NCBI RefSeq assembly: GCF_029945925.1
Contig: NZ_JAQSDN010000062.1
Location: 62,001 to 126,000, forward strand
Source of the DNA: Polaromonas sp.
Lineage (GTDB): Bacteria > Pseudomonadota > Gammaproteobacteria > Burkholderiales > Burkholderiaceae_C
Reading direction: 5' to 3'
DNA: 64,000 bases
The notes beneath the pieces are model-generated. The model searched no databases, had not been told where the DNA came from, and was given only the letters and a program-made list of their open reading frames with translations. A program made the position numbers and the translations under genes. Below, one piece after another: positions 13,490 through 24,511 of the stretch; positions within the stretch are counted from its first letter, which is position 1; each line of letters opens with the position of its first letter.

Positions 13490-14419
13490 ATGCCCGCCAT
13501 CTCATTCCAGTCCGTCTCCAAAATCTACCCATCGACACGCAGCCAGACTGGTCCCGGCGTCCGGGCGCTGGACAATGTCAGCTTTGATATCCAGCAGGGC
13601 GAGTTTTTCGGCCTGCTGGGCCCCAACGGCGCCGGCAAAACCTCGCTGATCAGCATTCTGGCGGGCCTCTCGCGGGCCAGCAGAGGCCGCGTGCTGGTGC
13701 ATGGCAGCGATGTGGTGAGCGACTACGCCGCGGCCCGCCGCAAGCTCGGCATCGTGCCGCAGGAGCTCGTGTTTGATCCCTTTTTCACGGTGCGTGAGGC
13801 GCTGCGCATTCAATCCGGCTATTTCGGCGTCAAAAACAACGATGGCTGGATAGACGAGTTGCTGCTCAGTCTGGGGCTGGCCGACAAGGCGGACGCCAAT
13901 ATGCGGCAGCTGTCGGGCGGCATGAAGCGCCGCGTGCTGGTGGCGCAGGCGCTGGTGCACAAACCCCAGGTCATCGTGCTGGACGAACCCACCGCCGGCG
14001 TGGATGTGGAGCTGCGTCAGACACTCTGGCAGTTTGTCGCCAAACTCAACAAGCAGGGCAGCACCGTGCTGCTGACGACGCACTACCTCGAAGAGGCCGA
14101 GGCGCTGTGCAGCCGGATTGCCATGCTCAAGCAGGGCCGCATGGTGGCGTTGGCCACCACTTCCGAGTTGCTCAAGACGGCCTCCTCGAATGTGCTCAGG
14201 TTCAAGATCGACAGCGAACTGCCGAAGGCGCTGGCCGACAAGGCCCGCATCACCGGCCGCATCGTGCAACTGCCCGCGCACAATGCCAACGAGATCGAGC
14301 ACTACCTCAGCGCGATCCGCGAGGCCGGCCTGGTGGCCGAGGACGTCGAGATTCGCAAGGCTGACCTCGAAGACGTCTTTCTCGAGGTGATGGCCGAGAA
14401 AATCGGGGTGACCGCATGA
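13490..14419 (+). CDS. ABC transporter ATP-binding protein, ABC-2/YadG type
   Basis: 309 residues. ATPase of a YadGH-like ABC-2 exporter. Walker A GPNGAGKTS lies near residue 44, the signature is LSGGMKRR, and Walker B is VIVLDEPTAGVD. The C-terminal 80 residues form the variable domain typical of this subgroup. Substrate is unknown. The gene pair sits next to the mla operon in many Burkholderiales, which may mean an envelope role, but the sequence does not prove this. The next gene overlaps by four bases. Confidence 0.88.
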   Translation: MPAISFQSVSKIYPSTRSQTGPGVRALDNVSFDIQQGEFFGLLGPNGAGKTSLISILAGLSRASRGRVLVHGSDVVSDYAAARRKLGIVPQELVFDPFFTVREALRIQSGYFGVKNNDGWIDELLLSLGLADKADANMRQLSGGMKRRVLVAQALVHKPQVIVLDEPTAGVDVELRQTLWQFVAKLNKQGSTVLLTTHYLEEAEALCSRIAMLKQGRMVALATTSELLKTASSNVLRFKIDSELPKALADKARITGRIVQLPAHNANEIEHYLSAIREAGLVAEDVEIRKADLEDVFLEVMAEKIGVTA

Positions 14420-15171
14420 CCGGCTGGCAAACGCTTTTCTACAAGGAAGTGCTGCGCTTCTGGAAAGTTGGCTTCCAGACCGTCGGCGCGCCCATACTCA
14501 CCGCCGTCATGTACATGCTGATTTTTGGCCATGTGCTGCAGGACCATGTGAAGGTTTACGACACGGTCGGCTACACGGCCTTTCTGGTGCCTGGCCTGGT
14601 CATGATGAGCGTGCTGCAGAACGCTTTTGCCAACAGTTCCTCTTCGCTGATCCAGAGCAAGATCATGGGCAGCCTGGTGTTTGTGCTGCTCAGCCCGCTG
14701 TCGCACTGGCACTGGTTTTTCGCCTATGTCGGCTCTTCCATCGTCCGCGGCCTGGCGGTCGGCCTGGGTGTGTTCGTGGTCACCGTGTATTTCGGCCAAC
14801 CCAGCTTTGTTGCGCCTCTCTGGATCATCGTGTTTGCGGTGCTCGGTGCGGCGCTGCTCGGCTCCCTGGGGCTGATCGCCGGCCTGTGGGCTGAAAAATT
14901 CGACCAGATGGCGGTATTCCAGAATTTTGTGATCATGCCCATGACTTTCCTGAGCGGCGTTTTTTACTCCATCCATTCGCTGCCGCCGTTCTGGCAGACC
15001 GTCAGCCACCTGAACCCGTTTTTCTACATGATCGACGGTTTCCGTTACGGCTTTTTCGGCGTCAGCGACGTGTCCCCCTGGCTGAGTCTGGCCATCGTGG
15101 GCAGCGCGTTGCTGGTGGTCAGCGGCATCGCTGTGAATTTGCTTCGCATCGGCTACAAAATCAGGCACTAG
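14416..15171 (+). CDS. ABC-2 type transporter permease, YadH type
   Basis: 251 residues with six predicted membrane helices and the ABC-2 family motif MTFLSGVFYSIHSLPPFWQ near residue 180. It is the partner of the upstream ATPase, overlapping it by four bases. Substrate unknown. A family B repeat begins seven bases after its stop codon. Confidence 0.88.
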   Translation: MTGWQTLFYKEVLRFWKVGFQTVGAPILTAVMYMLIFGHVLQDHVKVYDTVGYTAFLVPGLVMMSVLQNAFANSSSSLIQSKIMGSLVFVLLSPLSHWHWFFAYVGSSIVRGLAVGLGVFVVTVYFGQPSFVAPLWIIVFAVLGAALLGSLGLIAGLWAEKFDQMAVFQNFVIMPMTFLSGVFYSIHSLPPFWQTVSHLNPFFYMIDGFRYGFFGVSDVSPWLSLAIVGSALLVVSGIAVNLLRIGYKIRH

Positions 15172-15177
15172 AAATAT

Positions 15178-15270
15178 GGCCCCCACGCTTGTCACTTCGT
15201 GTACTGCGCTGCCCCCCGAGGGGGCGCTTCGCCTGCGGACCGGCGGAGCCGGATCCGCGGCCCCTGCTTG
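15178..15270 (+). repeat. Family B GC-rich repeat, copy 1
   Basis: Starts GGCCCCCACGCTTGTC, includes the hairpin GCCCCCCGAGGGGGC, then CGCCTGCGG and a GGCGGAGCC region, and ends CCGCGGCCCCTGCTTG. It lies immediately after the permease stop and before bolA. Also present at 24885, 25416, 29302 and 37157 in the same orientation. Confidence 0.85.
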
Positions 15271-15302
15271 AATGAATACAACTCCAGCGTAACCAATAAA
15301 AC

Positions 15303-15551
15303 ATGACCAGCGAAGAACTCCAAACCATCATTGCCGCAGGCCTGCCTTGCGAACACATCGAGCTCACCGGCGACGGCCGGCATTGGTATGCCACCATCGT
15401 GTCTGCCGCTTTTGAAGGCCAGCGCCTGATCCAGCGTCACCAGCGTGTGTACGCCACGCTGGGCGGGCGCATGCAGACGGACGAGGTGCATGCCCTGTCC
15501 ATGAAAACCTACACACCGGCCGAGTGGGCCGCCAGCGGCGCGGAAGAATAA
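15303..15551 (+). CDS. BolA/IbaG-family protein
   Basis: 82 residues. Small BolA-fold protein with the family pattern [19 protein letters not shown] and the helix RQ(R)[12 protein letters not shown]. Its position directly before murA matches ibaG (yrbA), an acid-inducible gene in E. coli. BolA-family proteins partner monothiol glutaredoxins in Fe-S trafficking; a CGFS glutaredoxin is encoded at 59273-59593. The ATG at 15303 lies eight bases before the murA start region, suggesting co-transcription with murA. Confidence 0.88.
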   Translation: MTSEELQTIIAAGLPCEHIELTGDGRHWYATIVSAAFEGQRLIQRHQRVYATLGGRMQTDEVHALSMKTYTPAEWAASGAEE

Positions 15552-15559
15552 ACAGACCT

Positions 15560-16842
<1,283 letters not shown>

Positions 16843-16846
<4 letters not shown>

Positions 16847-17490
16847 TCACGCTCGCTCTGTCCAAGGGCCGCATCTTCGACGAGACCCTGCCGCTGCTGA
16901 AAGCCGCCGGCATCGAAGTGCTGGAAGACCCGGAAAAATCGCGCAAGCTGATCATAGGCACCAACCGGCCCGACGTGCGGGTGGTGCTGGTGCGCGCCAC
17001 CGACGTGCCTACCTATGTGCAGTATGGCGGCGCCGACATCGGCGTGACCGGCAAGGACACCCTGATCGAACACGGCGGCCAGGGCCTGTACCAGCCGCTG
17101 GACCTGCAGATCGCCAAATGCCGCATGAGTGTGGCGGTGCGTGCCGGTTTCGACTATGAAGCGGCAGTGAAACAGGGCTCGCGCCTGAAGGTGGCGACCA
17201 AGTTCGTCAGCATCGCGCGCGATTTTTTCGCCACCAAGGGCGTGCACGTGGACCTGATCAAGCTCTACGGCAGCATGGAGCTGGCGCCGCTGACCGGCCT
17301 GGCCGACGCGATTGTCGACCTGGTCAGCAGCGGCAACACGCTCAAGGCCAACCACCTGGTCGAGGTCGAGCGCATCATGGACATCAGCTCGCATCTGGTG
17401 GTCAACCAGGTCGCGCTCAAGCTCAAGCAGGCGCCGATACGCGCCATCATCGATGCTTTTTCGTCGGCCATCGCCCGGCCTGTTACTTGA
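16843..17490 (+). CDS. hisG: ATP phosphoribosyltransferase, short form
   Basis: 215 residues, lacking the C-terminal regulatory ACT-like domain, so it is the HisG-S form. It catalyses the first step of histidine synthesis, condensing ATP with PRPP. Motifs [19 protein letters not shown] at the start and [19 protein letters not shown] in the PRPP-binding region are typical. HisG-S normally requires HisZ, a histidyl-tRNA-synthetase-like regulator, for activity; hisZ is not in this window. Start overlaps murA stop (ATGA). Confidence 0.96.
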
Positions 17491-17525
17491 AAATGCTATG
17501 AATTTAGTAGCTACTCCCGCCCGCC
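17489..17525 (-). repeat. Family A repeat, diverged copy over the hisD start
   Basis: Core TGCTAT...AGTAGCTA (17494-17511), followed by a diverged version of the conserved arm. It overlaps the last base pairs of hisG, the spacer, the hisD ATG at 17498 and the first codons of hisD. Confidence 0.55.
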
Positions 17526-18820
17526 TGTCAACGGTTGAGGTCACTTTTGAGGCCCAATTCACGGCGCGCCTGCACTGGTCGGCCGACACCGACGCGGCGA
17601 TCGAGCAGCGCGTGGCCGACATCCTGGCCGATGTGCAGCAGCGCGGCGATGCGGCCGTGCTCGAATACACCGCCCGTTTTGACGGGCTGACGGCAGCTTC
17701 GATGGATGCGCTGGAACTCACACAAGCCGAACTCAAGGCCGCTTTCGACACGATTCCCGCAGCGCAGCGCGAAGCGTTGCAAGCCGCCGCGCGCCGCGTG
17801 CGCAGCTACCACGAGGCGCAGAAAAAGGCCAATGGCGAGAGCTGGAGCTACCGCGACGAAGACGGCAGCCTGCTCGGCCAGAAGGTCACGCCGCTGGACC
17901 GCGTCGGCATTTACGTCCCGGGCGGCAAGGCGGCCTACCCGTCTTCGGTGCTGATGAACGCCATTCCCGCCCATGTGGCCGGTGTCGGCGAAATCATCAT
18001 GGTGGTGCCCACGCCGAAAGGCGAAAAAAACGCGCTGGTGCTGGCTGCCGCCTATGTGGCCGGCGTCACACGCGCCTTCACCATCGGCGGCGCGCAAGCG
18101 GTGGCGGCGCTGGCCTACGGCACGCAGACCGTGCCCAAGGTCGACAAGATCACCGGCCCGGGCAACGCCTATGTGGCCAGCGCCAAGAAGCGTGTCTTTG
18201 GCACGGTGGGCATCGACATGATCGCCGGCCCCAGCGAAATCCTGGTGCTGGCCGACGGCAGCACGCCGGCCGACTGGGTGGCGATGGACCTGTTCAGCCA
18301 GGCCGAGCACGACGAACTCGCGCAAAGCATCCTGCTGTGCCCGGATGCGGCTTATATCGATGCGGTGCAGGAGGCCATCAACCGCCTCTTGCCCGGCATG
18401 CCGCGTGCGGAGATCATCGCCAAGTCCCTCACCGGCCGCGGCGCCCTGATCCACACCCGCAGCATGGAAGAGGCTTGCGCCATCAGCAACCGCATTGCGC
18501 CCGAACACCTGGAAGTCTCCAGCCGCGACCCGCACAAGTGGGAACCCCTGCTCAAACACGCCGGTGCCATCTTCCTGGGCGCCTACACCAGCGAATCGCT
18601 GGGTGACTACTGCGCCGGCCCCAACCACGTGTTGCCGACCAGCGGTACCGCGCGTTTCTCCAGTCCGCTGGGCGTGTACGACTTCCAGAAACGCTCCAGC
18701 ATCATCGAAGTCAGCGAAGCCGGCGCGCAGACGCTGGGCAAGATTGCTGCCGAGCTGGCGTATGGCGAGGGGCTGCAGGCGCACGCCCGTGCTGCCGAAA
18801 TGAGAATGAAAAAACAATGA
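17498..18820 (+). CDS. hisD: Histidinol dehydrogenase
   Basis: 440 residues from ATG 17498. Performs the last two oxidations, from L-histidinol to L-histidine, with zinc and NAD. Family blocks [32 protein letters not shown] and [10 protein letters not shown] are all present, as is the substrate-binding region RIAPEHLEV. The long upstream in-frame extension from 17312 is read-through of hisG in another frame and is rejected. The first codons lie in a family A repeat core (see findings). Stop overlaps hisC start (ATGA). Confidence 0.96.
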   Translation: MNLVATPARLSTVEVTFEAQFTARLHWSADTDAAIEQRVADILADVQQRGDAAVLEYTARFDGLTAASMDALELTQAELKAAFDTIPAAQREALQAAARRVRSYHEAQKKANGESWSYRDEDGSLLGQKVTPLDRVGIYVPGGKAAYPSSVLMNAIPAHVAGVGEIIMVVPTPKGEKNALVLAAAYVAGVTRAFTIGGAQAVAALAYGTQTVPKVDKITGPGNAYVASAKKRVFGTVGIDMIAGPSEILVLADGSTPADWVAMDLFSQAEHDELAQSILLCPDAAYIDAVQEAINRLLPGMPRAEIIAKSLTGRGALIHTRSMEEACAISNRIAPEHLEVSSRDPHKWEPLLKHAGAIFLGAYTSESLGDYCAGPNHVLPTSGTARFSSPLGVYDFQKRSSIIEVSEAGAQTLGKIAAELAYGEGLQAHARAAEMRMKKQ

Positions 18821-19893
18821 ACGATGTTGCTCCTGCGCTGAAAAAACTGATCCGCCAGGACGTCCAGTCCATGCACGCCTACGCCATTCAAGATTCGGCC
18901 GGCATGATCAAGCTCGATGCGATGGAAAACCCGCACCGCCTGCCACCGGCGCTGCAGGCGCACTTGGGCCAGCGCCTGGGCGCACTGGCCCTGAACCGCT
19001 ACCCGGACGGCCGTGTCAACGACTTGCGCCAGGCGCTGGCCGGCTACGCGCAGATGCCCGAAGGTTTCGACCTCATGCTGGGCAACGGCTCCGACGAGCT
19101 GATCTCGCTGCTCGCCATGGCCTGCGACGTGCCCGGCGCTTCCATCCTCGCGCCGCTGCCCGGTTTTGTGATGTACGCGATGAGTGCGCAGTTGCAGGGG
19201 CTGAAGTTCATCGGTGTGCCCTTGACGCCCGACTTCGAGCTGGACGAGGCCGCCATGCTGGCAGCCATTGCAGAGCTTCAACCCTCCATCATCTACATCG
19301 CCTACCCGAACAACCCGACGGCCAACCTCTGGGACGACGCGGTGATTGAAAAAATCATTGCCGCGGCGCCCGGCCTGGTGGTGATCGACGAGGCCTACCA
19401 GCCGTTTTCGAGCAAAAGCTACATCGACCGCATCGGCAGACACAGCCACGTGCTGCTGATGCGCACGCTGAGCAAGTTCGGCCTGGCCGGCGTGCGGATT
19501 GGCTACATGATGGGCCCGAAAGCCCTGATCGCCGAGATCGACAAGGTGCGCCCGCCCTACAACATCAGCGTACTCAATTACGAGTGCGCACTGTTTGCGC
19601 TCGAACATGCCGACGTGTTTGCGGCCCAAGCCCAGGAAATACGGGCGCAGCGCGCTATTCTTTTCGAAGCGCTGCAGGTTATGGCGGGTGTCCGGACCTG
19701 GAAAAGCGATGCCAACATGATCCTGGTGCGGGTGCCCGATGCCCAGAAAACCTTCGAGAGCATGCGGGCACGCAAGGTACTGGTCAAAAACGTTTCTAAA
19801 ATGCATCCATTGCTGGCCAACTGCCTGCGCCTGACCGTTGGCACCGCCGACGACAATGTGCGGATGCTGGCAGCCCTCAAAGAATCCCTATGA
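18817..19893 (+). CDS. hisC: Histidinol-phosphate aminotransferase
   Basis: 358 residues. Fold-type I PLP enzyme converting imidazole-acetol phosphate to histidinol phosphate with glutamate. Conserved blocks include [13 protein letters not shown] and DEAYQPFS. The PLP lysine lies in [15 protein letters not shown]. Start overlaps hisD stop and its own stop overlaps hisB start by four bases. Confidence 0.96.
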   Translation: MNDVAPALKKLIRQDVQSMHAYAIQDSAGMIKLDAMENPHRLPPALQAHLGQRLGALALNRYPDGRVNDLRQALAGYAQMPEGFDLMLGNGSDELISLLAMACDVPGASILAPLPGFVMYAMSAQLQGLKFIGVPLTPDFELDEAAMLAAIAELQPSIIYIAYPNNPTANLWDDAVIEKIIAAAPGLVVIDEAYQPFSSKSYIDRIGRHSHVLLMRTLSKFGLAGVRIGYMMGPKALIAEIDKVRPPYNISVLNYECALFALEHADVFAAQAQEIRAQRAILFEALQVMAGVRTWKSDANMILVRVPDAQKTFESMRARKVLVKNVSKMHPLLANCLRLTVGTADDNVRMLAALKESL

Positions 19894-20510
19894 CCACCCC
19901 CACCGCCATGGCACCCCTTGCCCCGAGAACGGCTGAAGTTTCGCGCAACACCGCCGAAACCCAGATCACCGTCAAGCTCAACCTCGACGGCACCGGTCAG
20001 GCCAGCCTGTCCACGGGCATCGGCTTTTTCGACCACATGCTGGACCAGATCGCGCGGCATGGCCTGATTGATCTGGACATCCAGGCCAAGGGCGACCTGC
20101 ACATCGACGGCCACCACACGGTGGAAGACGTGGGCATCACCCTGGGGCAGGCCGTGGCCCAGGCGGTCGGCGACAAGAAGGGCCTGCGCCGCTACGGCCA
20201 CGCATATGTGCCGCTGGACGAAGCGCTGTCGCGCGTGGTCATCGACTTTTCGGGCCGGCCCGGGCTGGACATGCATGTGCCTTTCAAGAGCGGCATGATC
20301 GGCGCCTTCGACAGCCAGCTGGCCTATGAGTTCTTCCAGGGCTTTGCGAACCATGCCTTTGTGACCCTGCACATTGACAACCTCAAGGGTGACAACGCGC
20401 ACCACCAGGCCGAAACCGTCTTCAAGGCCTTTGCCCGTGCCCTGCGCATGGCGCTGGAGATCGACCCCCGGTCGGCGGGCGTGATTCCCTCGACCAAAGG
20501 CTCGCTGTAG
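19890..20510 (+). CDS. hisB: Imidazoleglycerol-phosphate dehydratase
   Basis: 206 residues, monofunctional (no HisB-N phosphatase domain). Manganese enzyme that dehydrates IGP. The histidine-rich metal motifs are [14 protein letters not shown] and [11 protein letters not shown] in the N-terminal half, and [15 protein letters not shown] and [12 protein letters not shown] in the C-terminal half. The chosen ATG overlaps hisC; a second ATG seven codons on is possible. A family A repeat follows the stop. Confidence 0.96.
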   Translation: MTTPTAMAPLAPRTAEVSRNTAETQITVKLNLDGTGQASLSTGIGFFDHMLDQIARHGLIDLDIQAKGDLHIDGHHTVEDVGITLGQAVAQAVGDKKGLRRYGHAYVPLDEALSRVVIDFSGRPGLDMHVPFKSGMIGAFDSQLAYEFFQGFANHAFVTLHIDNLKGDNAHHQAETVFKAFARALRMALEIDPRSAGVIPSTKGSL

Positions 20511-20518
20511 GCTGAATT

Positions 20519-20582
20519 TTTTATATGTTTTTGCCCTCCAGCCCAAGCTGTACTTGCGCAGACAGCTATAAAAACAGTAGCA
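20519..20582 (+). repeat. Family A repeat between hisB and hisH
   Basis: T-rich lead-in, then TTGCCCTCCAGCCCAAGC, then TGCGCAGACAGCTATA and the core ending CAGTAGC. It fills nearly the whole 85-base hisB-hisH spacer. Confidence 0.8.
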
Positions 20583-20595
20583 AACTTCCGTCCTG

Positions 20596-21264
20596 ATGGC
20601 CAAATTCAAGAAAATTGCGGTGGTGGACTACGGCATGGGCAACCTGCGCTCGGTGTCGCAGGCGGTCCAGCACGTGACGGCCGACAGTGGTTTCGAGGTG
20701 GTCGTGACCTCCAGCGCGCAGGATGTGCTGGACGCCGACCGCATCGTCCTGCCCGGCCAGGGCGCGATTGCCGACTGCATGCACGAGCTGCAGGCCGCGG
20801 GCATGCTGGAGGCCGTGCTGCAGGCGGCCGCCAGCAAGCCGCTGTTCGGCGTCTGTGTCGGCATGCAGATGCTGCTGGACCACAGCGCGGAAGGGCGGGG
20901 CAGCGAAGGCACGCGCGGCCTGGGCCTGATTCCGGGCGAGGTGCTCAAGTTTGACCTGGCCGGGCGGCTGCAGCCCGACGGCAGCCGCTACAAGGTGCCG
21001 CAAATGGGCTGGAACCAGGTGTACCAATCGGTGCCGGCCCATCCCTTGTGGGCAGGCATACCGGATGGATCCTGGTTTTATTTCGTGCACAGCTTTTACG
21101 CGCGCCCGTCGGATGCGCGCCACACCGCGGGCGAGGCCGACTACGGCGCGCGCTTTACGGCGGCGGTTGCGCGCGATAATATTTTTGCCACCCAGTTTCA
21201 CCCCGAAAAAAGCGCAGACCAGGGACTGGCCCTGTACCGCAACTTCCTGCACTGGAATCCCTGA
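20596..21264 (+). CDS. hisH: Imidazole glycerol phosphate synthase, glutaminase subunit HisH
   Basis: 222 residues. Class I glutamine amidotransferase that feeds ammonia to HisF. The catalytic triad is visible: Cys87 in LFGVCVGMQ, and His202 and Glu204 in TQFHPEKS. Starts [19 protein letters not shown], a standard HisH opening. Adjacent hisA and hisF confirm the role. Confidence 0.96.
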   Translation: MAKFKKIAVVDYGMGNLRSVSQAVQHVTADSGFEVVVTSSAQDVLDADRIVLPGQGAIADCMHELQAAGMLEAVLQAAASKPLFGVCVGMQMLLDHSAEGRGSEGTRGLGLIPGEVLKFDLAGRLQPDGSRYKVPQMGWNQVYQSVPAHPLWAGIPDGSWFYFVHSFYARPSDARHTAGEADYGARFTAAVARDNIFATQFHPEKSADQGLALYRNFLHWNP

Positions 21265-21358
21265 TTCGTTACCCGGCCTGCCAGCCCCCAGTCCCCGTTC
21301 ATCCCTGCCGCACCGCTTTCCTCACCTCTCACTTTCATCCACCGTTGCCTCATTGCCC

Positions 21359-22099
21359 ATGCTACTCATCCCCGCGATTGACTTGAAAGACGGCCATTGT
21401 GTGCGCCTCAAACAGGGCGACATGGACCAGTCCACCATCTTCAGCGAAGACCCGGCCGCCATGGCGCGCAGCTGGGTCGACAAGGGCGCGCGCCGCCTGC
21501 ACCTGGTGGACCTGAACGGCGCCTTTGCCGGCAAACCCAAAAATGAAGCGGCCATCCGCAAGATCCTGCTGGAGGTCGGCAGCGAAATCGACGTGCAGCT
21601 GGGCGGCGGCATCCGCGACCTGGACACCATCGAGCGTTACCTCGACTCCGGCCTGCGCTACGTGATCATCGGCACGGCGGCGGTGAAAAACCCCGGCTTC
21701 CTGCAGGACGCCTGCACGGCTTTTGGCGGCCACATCATCGTCGGGCTCGATGCCAAGGACGGCAAGGTCGCCACCGACGGCTGGAGCAAGATGACCGGCC
21801 ATGAAGTGGTGGACCTCGGCAAGAAATTCCAGGACTACGGCGTCGAATCCATCATTTACACCGACATCGGCCGCGACGGCATGCTCACCGGCATCAACAT
21901 CGAGGCCACCGTCAAGCTGGCCCAGGCGCTGACGATTCCCGTGATCGCCTCGGGTGGCCTGTCCAACATGGCCGACATCGAGGCGCTGTGCGCGGTCGAG
22001 GACGAAGGCGTCGAAGGTGTGATTTGCGGCCGCTCGATTTACAGCGGTGACCTGGACTTTGCCGCAGCGCAGACCCGCGCTGATGAATTAAACGGATGA
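21359..22099 (+). CDS. hisA: Phosphoribosylformimino-5-aminoimidazole carboxamide ribotide isomerase
   Basis: 246 residues from ATG 21359 ([20 protein letters not shown]). TIM-barrel isomerase converting ProFAR to PRFAR. The first active-site aspartate lies in AIDLKDG and the second in [10 protein letters not shown]; phosphate-binding GGGIRDL and SGGLSN are present. An in-frame upstream extension to 20951 overlaps hisH in another frame and is rejected. Confidence 0.96.
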   Translation: MLLIPAIDLKDGHCVRLKQGDMDQSTIFSEDPAAMARSWVDKGARRLHLVDLNGAFAGKPKNEAAIRKILLEVGSEIDVQLGGGIRDLDTIERYLDSGLRYVIIGTAAVKNPGFLQDACTAFGGHIIVGLDAKDGKVATDGWSKMTGHEVVDLGKKFQDYGVESIIYTDIGRDGMLTGINIEATVKLAQALTIPVIASGGLSNMADIEALCAVEDEGVEGVICGRSIYSGDLDFAAAQTRADELNG

Positions 22100-22130
22100 G
22101 CGCAACCGTGACGAGTGATAGTTCTGCATA

Positions 22131-22241
22131 CCAGCCAGGTCCGCGGAACCGGCTTTGCCGGGCCGCAGGCGCAGCGGCCCCTTTTTCGGTGAAAGGGGCA
22201 GGGAGTCGCCGCAGGCTCGGAGTGAGCGACCGTGGGGGCGC
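22131..22241 (-). repeat. Family B GC-rich repeat, reversed copy between hisA and hisF
   Basis: Reads, on the plus strand, CCGCGGAACCGGCTTTGCC, then GGGCCGCAGGCGCAGCGG, and ends AGCGACCGTGGGGGCG one base before the hisF ATG. It fills most of the 142-base spacer, so no separate Shine-Dalgarno for hisF is seen. Confidence 0.8.
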
Positions 22242-23021
22242 ATGTTAGCCAAACGAATCATTCCTTGTCTTGATGTGACCGGCGGCCGCGTCGTCAAGGG
22301 TGTCAACTTTGTCGAGCTGCGCGACGCCGGCGACCCGGTGGAAATTGCCGCGCGCTACAACGAACAGGGCGCCGACGAGCTGACCTTTCTGGACATCACG
22401 GCCACCAGCGACGGGCGCGACCTGATCCTGCACATCATCGAAGCGGTGGCCTCGCAGGTGTTCATTCCGCTGACGGTGGGTGGCGGGGTGCGCACCGTGG
22501 ATGACGTGCGGCGGTTGCTCAATGCCGGGGCCGACAAGACCAGCTTCAATTCGGCCGCGTTGGCCAATCCGCAGGTGATCGAAGACGCCTCCGGCAAATA
22601 CGGCGCACAGTGCATCGTGGTGGCCATCGACGCCAAACGCCGCTCCGACGAGGAAGCGCTGACGCGCGGTCCTGGCTGGGACGTCTACAGCCATGGCGGG
22701 CGAAAAAACACCGGGCTGGACGCCGTGGCCTGGGCGACCGAGATGGCGCGGCGCGGCGCCGGCGAAATCCTGCTGACCAGCATGGACCGCGACGGCACCA
22801 AGTCCGGCTTCGACCTGGCCCTGACCCGCGCCGTCAGCGACGCGGTCAGCGTGCCGGTGATCGCCTCCGGCGGTGTTGGCAACCTCGACCACCTGGCCGA
22901 CGGCATCCAGATCGGCGGCGCCGATGCCGTGCTGGCCGCCAGCATTTTCCATTACGGCGAATACACGGTGCAGCAGGCCAAGCAGCACATGGCCGCCCGC
23001 GGCATCCCCGTACGACTCTAG
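22242..23021 (+). CDS. hisF: Imidazole glycerol phosphate synthase, cyclase subunit HisF
   Basis: 259 residues from ATG 22242 ([20 protein letters not shown]). TIM-barrel cyclase that makes IGP and AICAR from PRFAR plus ammonia supplied by HisH. The active-site residues lie in CLDV and in [13 protein letters not shown]; phosphate-binding GGGVRTVDD and ASGGVG follow. The open frame continues upstream through the repeat, but the added residues are repeat-encoded and unrelated to the family. Confidence 0.96.
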   Translation: MLAKRIIPCLDVTGGRVVKGVNFVELRDAGDPVEIAARYNEQGADELTFLDITATSDGRDLILHIIEAVASQVFIPLTVGGGVRTVDDVRRLLNAGADKTSFNSAALANPQVIEDASGKYGAQCIVVAIDAKRRSDEEALTRGPGWDVYSHGGRKNTGLDAVAWATEMARRGAGEILLTSMDRDGTKSGFDLALTRAVSDAVSVPVIASGGVGNLDHLADGIQIGGADAVLAASIFHYGEYTVQQAKQHMAARGIPVRL

Positions 23022-23022
23022 T

Positions 23023-23083
23023 TTCAAGCTTTTTAGGCCCCTAGCCCATATCTGACGGGCGCAAACAGCTATCGATTTGATAG
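23023..23083 (+). repeat. Family A repeat after hisF
   Basis: Begins one base after the hisF stop with TTTCAAGCTTTTTAGG, then CCCTAGCCCATATCTGACGG and the core AGCTATCGATTTGATAG (23068-23084). Confidence 0.8.
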
Positions 23084-23092
23084 TGATGCCTG

Positions 23093-23294
23093 CAGTCGGC
23101 GGTGCTGGTCTCCATTCCAGCCGGGGCCGCGTAACCGGCTCTGCCGGGCCGCAGGCGCAGCGGCCCCGAGGGGCTGGAGCCTGCGGCTCCAAACCTGCTT
23201 GAGCAGGTTTGGACAGGCGACAGAAGCGAAGCCTCTGGCGAGCGGCGGCCTGCAAGGCCTCGCGCCGTACACGAAGTGACAAGCGTGGGGGCGT
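23093..23294 (-). repeat. Family B GC-rich repeat, long reversed copy between hisF and hisI
   Basis: Reversed family B element extended to about 200 bases by extra palindromes. Two perfect stem-loops stand back to back: TGGAGCC-TGC-GGCTCCA (23175-23191) and AAACCTGCT-TG-AGCAGGTTT (23191-23210). It ends ACAAGCGTGGGGGCG about 24 bases before the hisI start. Confidence 0.8.
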
Positions 23295-23317
23295 AGATGG
23301 GCGGCGATAATACTTCC

Positions 23318-23707
23318 ATGAACTGGTTAGACGACATCCAATGGGACGACAAGGGCCTGATCCCTGTCATCACGCAAGAGGCATCGAGCGGCGACGTGCT
23401 GATGTTCGCCTGGATGAACCGCGAGGCGCTGCAAAAAACCGCAGAACTCGGCCAGGCCGTGTATTTCAGCCGCTCACGCGGGCGCCTGTGGCACAAGGGC
23501 GAAGAGTCCGGTCACCTGCAGACCGTGCACGAGATCCGGCTGGACTGCGACAACGACGTGATTTTGCTGAAGGTGACGCAGCTCGGCCACGAACCCGGCA
23601 TCGCCTGCCACACCGGGCGTCACAGCTGCTTTTTCAGCGTTTACAAAGGCGGGCAGTGGGTGGTGACCGAGCCGGTCCTCAAAGACCCGACAACCATTTA
23701 CAAGTAA
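23318..23707 (+). CDS. hisI: Phosphoribosyl-AMP cyclohydrolase
   Basis: 129 residues from ATG 23318 ([18 protein letters not shown]), the usual family opening; an ATG seven codons upstream adds MGGDNTS and is less likely. Zinc enzyme that opens the adenine ring of PR-AMP. The metal-binding aspartate/cysteine motifs are LDCDND and [13 protein letters not shown]. It is a separate protein from HisE here, unlike the HisIE fusion of enterobacteria. Confidence 0.95.
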   Translation: MNWLDDIQWDDKGLIPVITQEASSGDVLMFAWMNREALQKTAELGQAVYFSRSRGRLWHKGEESGHLQTVHEIRLDCDNDVILLKVTQLGHEPGIACHTGRHSCFFSVYKGGQWVVTEPVLKDPTTIYK

Positions 23708-23710
23708 GCC

Positions 23711-24091
23711 ATGACTTCCAACGATTCCCTGCAGCGCCTCGCGCAAATCATCGAAAGCCGCAAGCCGGCCCGCGGCGGCGACCCGCAAACCAGCTATGTG
23801 GCGCGTCTGCTGCACAAGGGCCCGGACGCCTTCCTGAAGAAAATCGGCGAAGAGGCCACGGAGACGGTGATGGCCGCCAAGGACATGGACCACGGCGGCG
23901 CCACACCCGAACTCAGCGCCAGGCTGGTCGGTGAAGTCGCCGACCTGTGGTTTCACAGCCTGATCGCACTGGCGCATTACGGCTTGTCGCCGGCCGACGT
24001 GATTGCCGAGCTGGAGCGCCGCGAAGGCACCAGCGGCATCGAGGAAAAAGCCCTGCGCAAGGTGCAGGCCCGCGAGGCGACTGAAAAATAA
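23711..24091 (+). CDS. hisE: Phosphoribosyl-ATP pyrophosphatase
   Basis: 126 residues. All-alpha NTP pyrophosphohydrolase (MazG-like fold) that converts PR-ATP to PR-AMP. Conserved [16 protein letters not shown] and [13 protein letters not shown] carry the acidic metal ligands. It starts three bases after the hisI stop and completes the set of histidine-specific enzymes hisG to hisE present in the window. Confidence 0.95.
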   Translation: MTSNDSLQRLAQIIESRKPARGGDPQTSYVARLLHKGPDAFLKKIGEEATETVMAAKDMDHGGATPELSARLVGEVADLWFHSLIALAHYGLSPADVIAELERREGTSGIEEKALRKVQAREATEK

Positions 24092-24113
24092 GACGAAGCA
24101 CGAAAGGGCATCC

Positions 24114-24485
24114 ATGAGCGAGACCGACCTGGCAGAATTCGACACCAAAAACCCCAACGACCGCATCGTCATGCATGTGCTCTATGGCCTGCACACGCTG
24201 GCCTGGTTCAGCGGCGGCGTTTTTGCGGTGATCGCGCTGATCATCAACTACATCCGGCGTGGCGAAGAGTCCGACGCGCTGTACATCGACCACCACAACT
24301 ACATGATCCAGACCTTCTGGTGGACGCTGATGTGGCTGGTCCTGCTGTCGCCGCTGTGGCTGCTGCTGGTCCTGCCGGGCGCCATCGCCTATGGCATCGT
24401 CTGGCTCTGGTACCTGTACCGCTGCGTGCGCGGCTGGATGCGTTTCAACAGCCACCGGCCTGCCCGCAGCGTGCCATCCCTCTGA
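24114..24485 (+). CDS. Small membrane protein of the DUF4870 type
   Basis: 123 residues from ATG 24114, preceded by GAAAGGG. The sequence has a polar N-terminus, then about three hydrophobic helices (residues 20-40, 63-85 and 85-105) and a basic C-terminus. Resembles short DUF4870-like proteins. No enzymatic motif. It is conserved at this place between hisE and the HIT gene in relatives, as far as I recall; function unknown. Confidence 0.7.
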   Translation: MSETDLAEFDTKNPNDRIVMHVLYGLHTLAWFSGGVFAVIALIINYIRRGEESDALYIDHHNYMIQTFWWTLMWLVLLSPLWLLLVLPGAIAYGIVWLWYLYRCVRGWMRFNSHRPARSVPSL

Positions 24486-24511
24486 CCCCCTTTTCCCCGC
24501 AAGAGCCTGCC

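Noticed and set aside
19640..19675. GCGCTATTCTTTTCGAAGCGC in hisC as a further family A copy
   Set aside because: It lacks the conserved arm and fits ordinary hisC coding sequence.
22155..22241. N-terminal extension of HisF
   Set aside because: The extra 29 residues are translation of a family B repeat; the conserved protein starts at 22242.
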